A stretch of 64,000 nt of DNA from Crateriforma conspicua (GTDB lineage Bacteria > Planctomycetota > Planctomycetia > Pirellulales > Pirellulaceae), in the NCBI RefSeq assembly GCF_007752935.1, contig NZ_CP036319.1, forward strand, positions 5,374,501 through 5,438,500, given 5' to 3'. The translations under genes were made by a program, and so were the position numbers. Shown here in pieces: positions 44,618-53,500 of the stretch (position 1 is the first letter of the stretch; each line of letters starts with the position of its first letter). A model generated the notes under the pieces. That model had not been told where the DNA came from and did no database searches. It worked only from the letters and a program-made list of their open reading frames with translations.

Positions 44618-46915
44618 ATGAAAGTTTCTGTGTTGCGTCGCTGCATCCCCAATGGCCTGTTCTTCGCGGGCCTGCGCGGGTTGGCTGTGCTTCTTCTCTT
44701 TGCTTTGACAGCAGATGCCGCAGGTCCGGCGCGGCCCAATATCGTTCTAATCATGGCCGACGACCTGGGCGTGGAGTGTTTGGGATCGTACGGCGGAACC
44801 AGTTACACAACGCCCAACCTGGATGAACTGGCCGGTCAAGGCATTCGTTTTTCCAACGCTCATGCCCAGCCACTGTGCACGAACACTCGCGTCCAATTGA
44901 TGACCGGTTTGTACAACAACCGCAACTGGCAAGCGTTTGGAATTCTGGATCGCAATAGCCAAACGATCGGTCACTACATGAGCGATGCCGGCTATCAAAC
45001 CTGCATCGCGGGCAAGTGGCAACTGTACAGCTATGATCCGCCGGACTATCCCGGTGCCGCGATGCGACGGGGCACAGGCATGCGAGGCCAAGATGCCGGA
45101 TTTGACGAGTACAGTCTGTGGCACAACGGCCACACCGAAGACAAGGGTTCACGGTACGCCGATCCGGCGATCGAACAAAACGGTGCGATGCGCACCGACA
45201 CCGCAGGCCAGTACGGTCCGGACCTTTGGGTCGATTACATCTGTGATTTCATCGATCGCAAGCAATCCGATGACCAACCGTTCTTTGTCTACTATCCGAT
45301 GGCATTGCCGCATGGCCCGATGACGCCGACGCCGATCAGCAAAGACTGGCAAGACCCATCGAAACGTCATGATGACAGCACCGACTATTTCGCCGACATG
45401 GTGCAATACACCGACCGATGCGTCGGTCGCGTGGTCGACAAGATCGACCAACTCGGCTTGGCCGAGCAGACATTGATCATTTTTTATAGCGACAACGGGA
45501 CACACCAAAGCATCACGTCGAACACGGACAACGGACCGATCCGTGGCGGCAAGGGGCTGACCACCGACGCGGGAACTCATGTTCCGTTGATCGTACGCTG
45601 GTCCGGTGTGATCCAACCGGGCGAAAAGCCTCACCTCGTGGACTCAACGGATTTCTTACCAACGGTCTTGGATGCTGCCGGCAAATCGGAATCGCTGAAA
45701 CGGACCGACGGCGTCAGTTTTCTGCCGGTCTTGATGGGCGACGATACCGCTCGGCGCGACTGGATCTTTTGCCATTACGACCCGCGACCGGGTTGGGACA
45801 AGGACCAGTTTTCTCATTCTCGTTTTGCCCGGGACCATCGGTACAAGCTGTACGGTGACGGTCAATTTTTTGACGTCCAACAGGATCCCTTGGAACAGTC
45901 ACCGATCCACCTGGGGACGGAAGATGACGAACGAGTCGCCACGCGACTTCGTTTGCAATCGGTCTTGGACCAGATGCCCAATCCCGAACCGATGCCGCGA
46001 GACCCGTTGGCATTTTCGGCAAGTCATCAAGAAGCGTTTTTTGGTGAATCACCATCGATGGAATTGCTTTGGGGCGAAGGCAAGTTCACCGAAGGCCCGA
46101 CGGTCACCCCCGACGGCGATATCCTGTTTTCCGATGTCCGTGCCGGACGCGTCATGCATTGGAATCATCAAACGGGCCAAACATCCATCTTGATCGATGA
46201 CTTGCCGGGGGTTAACGGCTTAGCGTCAATCGATTCGTCGCACTTCTATGCCTGCCAGGGCAGCGGTCGCCGAGCTCTGCTGAAGGTCAGCTTTGACGGC
46301 AAAGTCGATGTCATCGCTGATCGCTTCGAAGGCAAACGTTTCAATAGCCCCAACGACGTCGTCATCGCCTCCGATGGTGCGCTGTATTTCACCGACCCAC
46401 GGTATGGTGACCAAAGCGATCGCGAACTGGACCACGAAGGTGTTTATCGCATCGAAGACGGCAAGGTGACTCTTGCGACGGATCACGTCCAACGTCCCAA
46501 CGGCTTGGCGTTCAGCAATGACGAAAACCGCTTGTTTGTCGCTGACAACAATAATGATTACGGGGGAGCCCGAACCTTGTTGTCGTTTGATCTGCAAAGC
46601 GACGGATCGCTGGCGAATCGAAAGGTCGTTTATGATTTCGGAATGGGACGCCGTGGCATCGATGGCATGTGTGTCGACCAATTCGACAACGTCTATGCCA
46701 CGGCCGGCAAAGGCGACGATGCGGGGGTGTATGTGTTCGGCCCCGATGGCGAACAGTTGGCCGTCTTGCCGGTTCCCGACGTACCGACGAATTGCTGCTT
46801 GATGTCGGTCGATGACCAGACGTTCTTGTTGGTCACCTGCCAAACCGCACGGGGAACATGCGGGCTATTCCGGGCCGCCGTCACGCCCGTCGACGTCCAG
46901 GCGGATTCGAACTAG
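44618..46915 (+). CDS. Sulfatase fused to SMP-30/gluconolactonase-like propeller, exported
   Basis: A 765-residue protein. A leader (GLAVLLLFALTADAAG) precedes a sulfatase domain (about residues 38-460). It has NIVLIMADDLG (metal-binding Asp pair), GKWQLYSY, PMALPHGP, IFYSDNGTH and GGKGLTTDAGTHVP. The formylglycine motif normally reads C/S-x-P-S-R; here it is LCTNTRVQLMTG at Cys 87, with Asn in place of Pro. From about residue 479 a six-bladed SMP-30-type propeller follows: GKFTEGPTVTPDG, FNSPNDVVIASDG, RPNGLAFSND and GIDGMCVDQF, including its metal-binding E, N, N and D pattern. Sulfatases hydrolyse sulfate esters and SMP-30 enzymes act as lactonases; fused they may work on sulfated polysaccharide fragments (inference). 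Confidence 0.88.
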   Translation: MKVSVLRRCIPNGLFFAGLRGLAVLLLFALTADAAGPARPNIVLIMADDLGVECLGSYGGTSYTTPNLDELAGQGIRFSNAHAQPLCTNTRVQLMTGLYNNRNWQAFGILDRNSQTIGHYMSDAGYQTCIAGKWQLYSYDPPDYPGAAMRRGTGMRGQDAGFDEYSLWHNGHTEDKGSRYADPAIEQNGAMRTDTAGQYGPDLWVDYICDFIDRKQSDDQPFFVYYPMALPHGPMTPTPISKDWQDPSKRHDDSTDYFADMVQYTDRCVGRVVDKIDQLGLAEQTLIIFYSDNGTHQSITSNTDNGPIRGGKGLTTDAGTHVPLIVRWSGVIQPGEKPHLVDSTDFLPTVLDAAGKSESLKRTDGVSFLPVLMGDDTARRDWIFCHYDPRPGWDKDQFSHSRFARDHRYKLYGDGQFFDVQQDPLEQSPIHLGTEDDERVATRLRLQSVLDQMPNPEPMPRDPLAFSASHQEAFFGESPSMELLWGEGKFTEGPTVTPDGDILFSDVRAGRVMHWNHQTGQTSILIDDLPGVNGLASIDSSHFYACQGSGRRALLKVSFDGKVDVIADRFEGKRFNSPNDVVIASDGALYFTDPRYGDQSDRELDHEGVYRIEDGKVTLATDHVQRPNGLAFSNDENRLFVADNNNDYGGARTLLSFDLQSDGSLANRKVVYDFGMGRRGIDGMCVDQFDNVYATAGKGDDAGVYVFGPDGEQLAVLPVPDVPTNCCLMSVDDQTFLLVTCQTARGTCGLFRAAVTPVDVQADSN

Positions 46916-46957
46916 CGAAACATCAGATCCCCTTCCAAGGGAGCTTGCTGACCAACG

Positions 46958-47938
46958 TCACCCGCCGATCGAATACATCGGCCGGGACGGTCGCACAAAG
47001 ACAAGATCGTCGCTGCCGTGGCCCCGTTTTTTTGCCGCTACGGCGGACTTCAATAAATCTGCGATCGCTTGATCATTGGCTCCCGAACGCAACAGCGATC
47101 GCACGTCGCCACTATCATCCCCGAACAGGCAATTGCGAATTTTGCCGTCGGCGGTCAAGCGAATACGATTGCAAGCTTGGCAAAATGGCTCGGTCACCGA
47201 CGCAACGATTCCGATCGTTCCGCCACCCGATTCGATTTTGTAATCGACTGCCGGAGCCCCCTCGCGACGGGGCAGGGGACGCAGCGGACCAAAGTGTTCC
47301 GACAAGCGACGAAGGATTTCCGACCCGGACAAGACGTTGGCCGGGTCCCAATTTCCATCGGCATCCAAAGGCATGTATTCGATGAACCGGACCGGCAACT
47401 TCGTACGGTTGGCAAAGTGCCCAAAAGCGGCCAGTTGCGATTCTGTGAAGTCACGTTTGGCAATCGCGTTGACCTTCACCTTCATTCCGGCATCGACCGC
47501 CGCGTGAATGCTGTCCAGCACCATCGAAAGCCCGCGGCGTCGAGTTGAATGCTCGAATGATGACTCGTCCAAAGCGTCCAAGCTGACGTTGACACTACGC
47601 AGTCCCGCCTCGGTCAAGCGTGGCAACTGTTGCAGCAGCAACACGCCGTTGGTCGTCAACGAAATGCGCGACGGATCCAAAACCTGAGCCAACATTGCAA
47701 TCAGGTGATCCAAGTCGGCTCGTACCAACGGTTCGCCACCAGTCACCCGAACATCGTCGACACCGAGATCAACCGCAACACGAGTGAAGCGAATGATTTC
47801 TTCATAGGTCAACAACAGGGATTTGGCTTGATACTTCGGCGTCACCGCCGGCATGCAATAGGTGCAACGCAGATTACACCGATCGGTGACGCTGATGCGC
47901 AACGATGTGTGTCGGCGTCCAAATCCATCAACCAGCAT
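46958..47938 (-). CDS. moaA: GTP 3',8-cyclase MoaA (molybdenum cofactor synthesis)
   Basis: A 326-residue radical SAM enzyme for the first step of molybdopterin synthesis. The radical SAM motif TDRCNLRCTYCMP (C-x3-C-x2-C) is at about residues 18-30. RVTGGEPLVR is the GGEP motif. The C-terminal [4Fe-4S] site shows CQACNRIRLTADGKIRNCLF. The C-terminus ends MYSIGG, close to the conserved MxxIGG. The open frame extends to 47971, but ATG 47938 (MLVDGFGRRHTSLR) matches the family start. No other moa gene is adjacent. It converges with the sulfatase gene 43 nt away. Confidence 0.96.
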   Translation of the reverse strand: MLVDGFGRRHTSLRISVTDRCNLRCTYCMPAVTPKYQAKSLLLTYEEIIRFTRVAVDLGVDDVRVTGGEPLVRADLDHLIAMLAQVLDPSRISLTTNGVLLLQQLPRLTEAGLRSVNVSLDALDESSFEHSTRRRGLSMVLDSIHAAVDAGMKVKVNAIAKRDFTESQLAAFGHFANRTKLPVRFIEYMPLDADGNWDPANVLSGSEILRRLSEHFGPLRPLPRREGAPAVDYKIESGGGTIGIVASVTEPFCQACNRIRLTADGKIRNCLFGDDSGDVRSLLRSGANDQAIADLLKSAVAAKKRGHGSDDLVFVRPSRPMYSIGG

Positions 47939-48051
47939 CAACGCGACCAGACGGGGCAAAAAGAAAAGCAAAAACTTACACAGGAAACGACCGACAAAAC
48001 GTCAGACGCGTCCGTCACATTACCCCGCGACACAAACTGGAGCGACGAAGG

Positions 48052-48408
48052 CTATTCGGAAAGCCAATTCCAGGCCGATTCCATTTCCGATTGGTCAAAA
48101 TACTTGATCTTTGCCATGGTGAACGGTTTGCACACCGTTGCCATGTACTTTTCCCACTGCTTTTCACCGACCAAGGCGATCTTTTCGATCGACGTGCAAT
48201 GGGTCGTGGCAAAACGGATGTCATCCCATAGTGCGTGCGCATCCCAGCCACTGAAATCATGAAACTGCGCCAGGATTCGCGTCGTTTCGTTTTTCGCGAT
48301 GTGTTCGTCCACCAGCGGCACGAAGGTCTTGTAGTCCTCGTCGTGTAGTTTGCCTGACAGCTGAAATCCGACCACGTCGGGCGAAGGCGATTCCAAGGGG
48401 GTAATCAT
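48052..48408 (-). CDS. SpoIIAA-like (DUF3478) STAS-fold protein
   Basis: A 118-residue protein with the SpoIIAA-like pattern: GFQLSGKLHDEDYKTFVPLV near the N-terminus, ILAQFHDFSGWDAHALWDDI, and KIALVGEKQWEKYMATVCKPF. This combination is typical of the DUF3478 / SpoIIAA-like family of single-domain STAS-fold proteins found widely in bacteria. The role is uncharacterised; some bind small ligands or metals in related structures (family knowledge). ATG 48408 is the natural start. It is upstream of moaA with a 113-nt gap. Confidence 0.85.
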   Translation of the reverse strand: MITPLESPSPDVVGFQLSGKLHDEDYKTFVPLVDEHIAKNETTRILAQFHDFSGWDAHALWDDIRFATTHCTSIEKIALVGEKQWEKYMATVCKPFTMAKIKYFDQSEMESAWNWLSE

Positions 48409-49044
48409 TGCATCTTCACTTTCTTGGTTGGTGGGAAATTTCGTGGTTCGTAGGCGACGCGGTAACAACACGACGCCAATCTTCAATGTCGAAAAAATCT
48501 ATCCAGTACGCCGAAGTCTCGAGTTGTCAATCGACGGGCCTCGGCACCACGGACAGTCTAAAACAAGGCGTTCAGCCAGGCGCTCGCCCGAATCAAAGTC
48601 ATGTCCAGAATGCCGGCAATTTGTACCTCGTCGGCGTAAACCACCGCCTGTCCTTTCGCAATGTTTGGGATTTGCGACCGTTGATCAAAAACCGATTCTC
48701 ACGCCAAACTACTTTAACGGGCCTTCGGAATAATGGGTACAAGCGATTCGTCACGCCGGCATGATTGCCCGATTCGGCCCGCAACACGGGCGGAAACTGG
48801 ATCATTGTGGTTGCCACTGTCGATGATTTCTGTGGTGTGCCGCGATGGTCAACGGTCCGATGGCGGTATCCGCCGACGTGACACTTCTGGATCACTGTCG
48901 CCTGCAGTCGTTGCGATTGTCACAGCTGATGCACTACAGACACCGACAAGCGATCACCGGTGTAAATGGCGGGTTAAAATGGTGATATCCCGTGTGTTTT
49001 CGATGAAGTGGTTTTAAGTTCACCCTAGATTTACCGAGCAGGAC
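48409..49044. other. 636-nt non-coding divergent region
   Basis: Between the SpoIIAA-like gene (-) and the BON-domain gene (+). Several frames of 90-120 codons are open but their translations are Arg/Pro-rich and domain-free. No terminator, tRNA or structured RNA was recognised; base composition falls towards AT just before 49045. Confidence 0.5.
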
Positions 49045-49725
49045 ATGAAGGCTGCACAACGCATGACCGAACGGCCTTCGCTTGCGATCGGAATGACCAG
49101 CTTGGTGATTTCACTGGGCTTGATATCGGTCTGCGATGCCCAGATTTTCAGTCGGCCCCGTGAACTCGGGCAACCACTGACACGCCAAGCTTCGCCGGTC
49201 GCGATGGAAGAGGTGGGTCAGATCACCGGTGCCGAACGTTTTTTGCGCGACAACCGCGATCGTGCCAGCTTTGTCGGGGCCGATCGCACCGAAGGCGGCA
49301 GTTTTGTAGGCAGCACGCAAGGCCGGACATCGGGCCGAATTCTCTCATCAACCGCGGGAATTCAACCGCCGCCTGATCGATCGGCACGTATCAATCGCCC
49401 CTTGACCGCACCACGGCGCGGACAAATGTACTTGCCAAAGCTGAATGTCGTCTTAGAACCGGTGGCTTCGGTCAGCGACCAGCGACTGGCACCGCTTCGG
49501 CCCCTTGAGACTCGGCTTCAACAGACCGTGCGCCTAGCTTCGTCATCACCGATCGAGGTGTCGGTTCAAGGCCGGACTGCCACGTTGCGCGGATTGGTTG
49601 CTTCCGAATCTGAAAAGTCGATGGCGGAAACACTGGTGCTTTTCGAGCCGGGTATTTCGACGGTGACGAATCAATTGCGGGTGACGGCGACGTCGTCAGG
49701 GATTCCCATTGATCCGTCGCGTTGA
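49045..49725 (+). CDS. Exported BON-domain protein
   Basis: A 226-residue protein with a signal segment (LAIGMTSLVISLGLISVCDAQ). A Pro/Arg-rich linker leads to a BON domain at about residues 150-215. It includes LETRLQQTVRLASSSPIEVSVQ, GRTATLRGLVASESEKSMAET and GISTVTNQLRV, the usual VxLxGxVxSxxxxxxAxxxAxxxxGVxxVxNxL pattern. BON domains bind membranes or hold periplasmic oligomers. The 3' 254 nt overlap, on the opposite strand, the end of the lipoprotein gene at 49472. The BON pattern shows this frame is coding through that overlap. Confidence 0.82.
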   Translation: MKAAQRMTERPSLAIGMTSLVISLGLISVCDAQIFSRPRELGQPLTRQASPVAMEEVGQITGAERFLRDNRDRASFVGADRTEGGSFVGSTQGRTSGRILSSTAGIQPPPDRSARINRPLTAPRRGQMYLPKLNVVLEPVASVSDQRLAPLRPLETRLQQTVRLASSSPIEVSVQGRTATLRGLVASESEKSMAETLVLFEPGISTVTNQLRVTATSSGIPIDPSR

Positions 49726-50563
49726 CTGATTCGGCAGTCGTGTTTTCCACGGGCGTCGCCATGGGAATTGCCGAACGAGAACCGGCCGGCGGCAATCGCT
49801 GTAACCCGTCAGTCGTGGCTGGACCTTCGTCCGATTGGAGCGCATCCCCGCTGCGCAAATGTCGTTGAAAATGGCTGGGCAAGGCAAGCGAATACGTTTT
49901 CATCTTGGCTTCGCGATCCCCCGTCGACGCGGTTGCATTTCCGTTTGCCGAGACATCAGTTCCCTGAAGAGTTTCGGTTTCGAATGAAACCTGTCGCACC
50001 GGCGATGGGGCTTGGGCGTTTTCTGGTGGCTCAGACGACTTGTTCGCCAAAGCCGGGGAGATTCCGGGCAACAACTTGTTCGACGCGTCGGAAATCGCGG
50101 TCCCGCCGTTGCGACCATCGAAACGCGTGATCAAGGACAATGCCTTGCTGGGGCCACCGACCTTTTCCCAAGGAATCCAGACGCTGTAGGAATCGCCAAG
50201 GTCCGACTTGCTGTGGTGTTTGGCCAGTTGTTCAGGCGTAAAGACAAACTTGCGCAGTGGTTTGGCTTGCTGGACATCCAACTGTTCGCCATCAAAAACG
50301 TACACGGTTAGCGATCCATCGACCTTGATCGGTTCGCCGCCTTCCTGTTCATAAAAGAACACTCGTCCACCGAATCCTCGAACGCCCGGCTTGCCGGGCT
50401 GATGCAACACCGTATCGGTCCAGATCGGCATCACGACTTCGGGAGTCACGGGCTTGTCTTTGCCCGGCCATTTCCAGTCAGGTTGAATCGTTGTGCAGCC
50501 GCCGACCGTCCATAGGATGATCGCCGCAAAGGTTTGAACCGACAGTCTGATTGGCTGGTTCAT
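49472..50563 (-). CDS. Lipoprotein of unknown function coupled to the secretin gene
   Basis: A 363-residue protein. The leader VQTFAAIILWTVGGC ends in a lipobox with the cysteine near residue 23, followed by a Trp-rich mature start (TTIQPDWKWPGKDKP). Its conserved-looking core (about residues 45-150) has GFGGRVFFYEQEGGEPIKVDG, VYVFDGEQLD, FVFTPEQLAKHHSKSDLGDSY and VWIPWEKVGG. The C-terminal half is low complexity. Its ATG overlaps the stop of the secretin gene (ATGA, 50560-50563), so the two are coupled. No known domain was recognised. A pilotin or T2SS accessory role is inference from position and lipobox. Its last 254 nt are antisense to the BON gene. Confidence 0.75.
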   Translation of the reverse strand: MNQPIRLSVQTFAAIILWTVGGCTTIQPDWKWPGKDKPVTPEVVMPIWTDTVLHQPGKPGVRGFGGRVFFYEQEGGEPIKVDGSLTVYVFDGEQLDVQQAKPLRKFVFTPEQLAKHHSKSDLGDSYSVWIPWEKVGGPSKALSLITRFDGRNGGTAISDASNKLLPGISPALANKSSEPPENAQAPSPVRQVSFETETLQGTDVSANGNATASTGDREAKMKTYSLALPSHFQRHLRSGDALQSDEGPATTDGLQRLPPAGSRSAIPMATPVENTTAESVNATDQWESLTTSPSPAIDSSPSKYPARKAPVFPPSTFQIRKQPIRATWQSGLEPTPRSVMTKLGARSVEAESQGAEAVPVAGR

Positions 50564-53500
50564 GGCAGCACCTCGTAATTCGGCTCGGGCAACTCGCCAG
50601 CATCGGCCGGGTCCAATCGAAAGGTATCCGGGTCCATCGGCGCGACGTTGACCGGCTGAAGGTCGGGCGTTTGTAAGACGGCATCCTGAAATTGGCTGCC
50701 GGATTCAGGAATAGCTGTTCCGGAGATTGCGGAATCAGAAATCACGGATTCCGAAATGATCGCATCCTCCAGTGATCCGGACGGATTCAGGTCGGGATAC
50801 ACCGTCGGCGGCTGTGCGGAATCCAACACATCGCTGTATTGCAATCCCGACATGTGGATGTCCCCATGCACACGGTACACGTCACATTCGCACCAGCTCA
50901 TTCGTGCGAATTCCGCTTGCTTCAGACGTTCGTTGTCGTCGGAGGAACGAATCACATGGGGTGTCAAGATCACCAACAATTCCGAGCGAAACCAGCGATC
51001 CGAATCAAACTTGAACAGATGCTTCAAAACAGGGATGTCGCTCAGGTAGGGCACTCGGCGGCGAATCGATTGTTTGTCCTCGGATATCAGCCCGCCCAGG
51101 ATGATCGTTTCGCCATTGGCCGCACTGACGGTTGCTTGCGCCGTGATGGTGTCGATCGGTGGCGAACGAATCACCGTGCCTTCGGCACCAACGGCCACAG
51201 GGACACCATCGGCTTCTTCGCCCAACTTGGACCGTTCGGCGTCAATTTCCATGACGACCATGTCGTCAGGACTGACCCGAGGTGTCACCCCCAGAATCAA
51301 ACCAACGTTTTCCAAAGTGATCGAATTGGATTGCCCGTTTTGGTTCACCGTCGATCCGATGATCCGCGGAACGCGTTGGCCGACTTGGATGAACGCGGGT
51401 TGATTGTCCAACGTTCGGATTTGCGGACGACTGAGCACGCGAACTTGTCGTGTTTCCGCCAACGCCCGCAGCAACACGCTGACGTTGCTGCTGCTGGCCG
51501 ATAAAACCAGCCCGCCAAAACCGGCTTCGGAGCTTTCACGCCCGACCGCAAAGTTGGAGATCCCTTGTCCGCCGACCACACCGGACGATTGCAGCGACTT
51601 GGCACTGCCGCTGTTGCCAAGCGGGCTGGTGTCATTGAACAGAAAACCAGGCACGTTGGTCGCCGCCTGGATAATTTCCTCGGTCACGGTGGTCACACCA
51701 CCGGGGGTCGAAAACTGGTTCGAATTGGTCGTCGTCAGCAGATCACCCAACAGGCTGCGGTCAAACAAGACGTCACTTTGCACGCCTAGTTCGACGCCAA
51801 ATTCATTGATATTGTTCAAGGCGACTTCGGCGATCAAAACTTGAATCAACACTTGTGGCGGCTGTTCATCCAGCTTGTCAATCAACGCTTTGATTTCGTC
51901 GTAATAGCGTGGTGTCGCTGCCAGAATCAATTTGTTGGCGATCGGCTCGGGGACAACGATCACTTCGTGTTCAATCTCTTGAAAGGGATTGCGTTCGCCC
52001 GGAACCGCATTTTCGATTTGGCGTTGCTCCATCAAGTATTGATTGATCGATGCGGCCACATCGACGGCCGGTGCATTCTTTAATTGAATCACCGTGCTTT
52101 TGCGTTGCTGCGTGGTGGCTTGATCCAGCCGCAACAGCAAAGCTTCGACGATTCGCAGGTCGCCTTCGCTGCCCGTGGCAATGATGCTGTTGCTGCGCAA
52201 ATCCACCGAAAACCGCAGCGGTGCCAATGATGATTCACCTTCGGCACTGGACAACTGGGGCACCGAATTCGTGCCGACTTGCGACGGCAACAACGACCGC
52301 AATGTTTGAATCATGCTGGCCGCATCGCCATTGACGATTTGAAAAATCTTCAGTTGCACTTCACTCGATGGCATGTCCAGTTGGCGAATGAGGGCTTCCA
52401 ACAGCGGAAAGTTCTCGATCGGGGACGCTATGATCAGCGTGTTGTTTCGAACGTTCGGTGTGATGCTGACCTGTTCCAATGATCCCGATTGGATCAACCG
52501 CTTGCCACCATCGTCCTGAACCTCCAATGCCAGGTTGCTGGATTGTTCGTTGATTGCTTCTTGCAATAACGTCGCGATGTCGGCAGCCAACGCATTGGTG
52601 ATTGGAAACACGCGTGTGTGCAGCACGCTGTCACCGCCAGGTTGATCCAAATCTTTGACCAACTTGGCAACCTCCTGCAGATCACGTGGCGACGCGTACA
52701 CGATCAGCGAATTGGTCCGTTGGTCGACGGCGATGTTGACGTCCGGTCCCATCGTGCCGCGTCCGGACAAGAACGTTTCGATCGTCGATCCGACGGTTTG
52801 CGCCGTAGCGTGCTGGATACGAAAAACTGCCGACTGCGAATCGGCCGAAACGGGCGTGTCTAACTGACGCGTCAACTCCATGATTGCATTGACCGCGTCG
52901 CCCCAACCGATCAACAGCAACGCGTTGGGCTTCACCAACGGCGTGACCGATACACGGCCTTGCCGACCGCTGGTCAAGTCTTGGCTTGTCTGCAAAATCA
53001 CCGATGCCACTGACTCGCTGGACGCATGTGTCAGCGGGATGATCTTGATTTCCGGCTGCGTTTCTTGGCTGATCCTTTCCAGCTGTGAAATGACTTCCGC
53101 CAATTGCTGTAGGTCGGGATCGCGGCCTCGCAAGATAATCACGTCCAAGTCGGGCAATGATTCGATTTCGACACCCTCGAATTGACGCAACACATCATCG
53201 GCTTCGTCGGTGTTTGACTGCCCCGACGCTTGCGGGTCGTTGCCTTGAGGTGTCGATTGTGCATTCTGGAATGCGACTTGGCGAATCGTTCCCCACACGC
53301 CCGCCGGCATCATCCACCGACTCTGATCGCCCGAGGCCGGTGTGACAGGCGATCGATTGACATCGCTCCGAATGGCATCGACCGTTTCACGCAAACTGGA
53401 ATGGTTTTCACGTCGAATGCGAAAGACCTGAGTTCGACGATCCAGTTCGGGTGATTCCGCAAGCTTTTGAACCAGACGTCCGGCTTGTTGCACCAACCCG

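Noticed and set aside
48408-48764. 118-codon plus-strand frame in the divergent gap
   Set aside because: No ribosome-binding site, Arg/Ser-rich and without domain; overlaps another open frame equally well.
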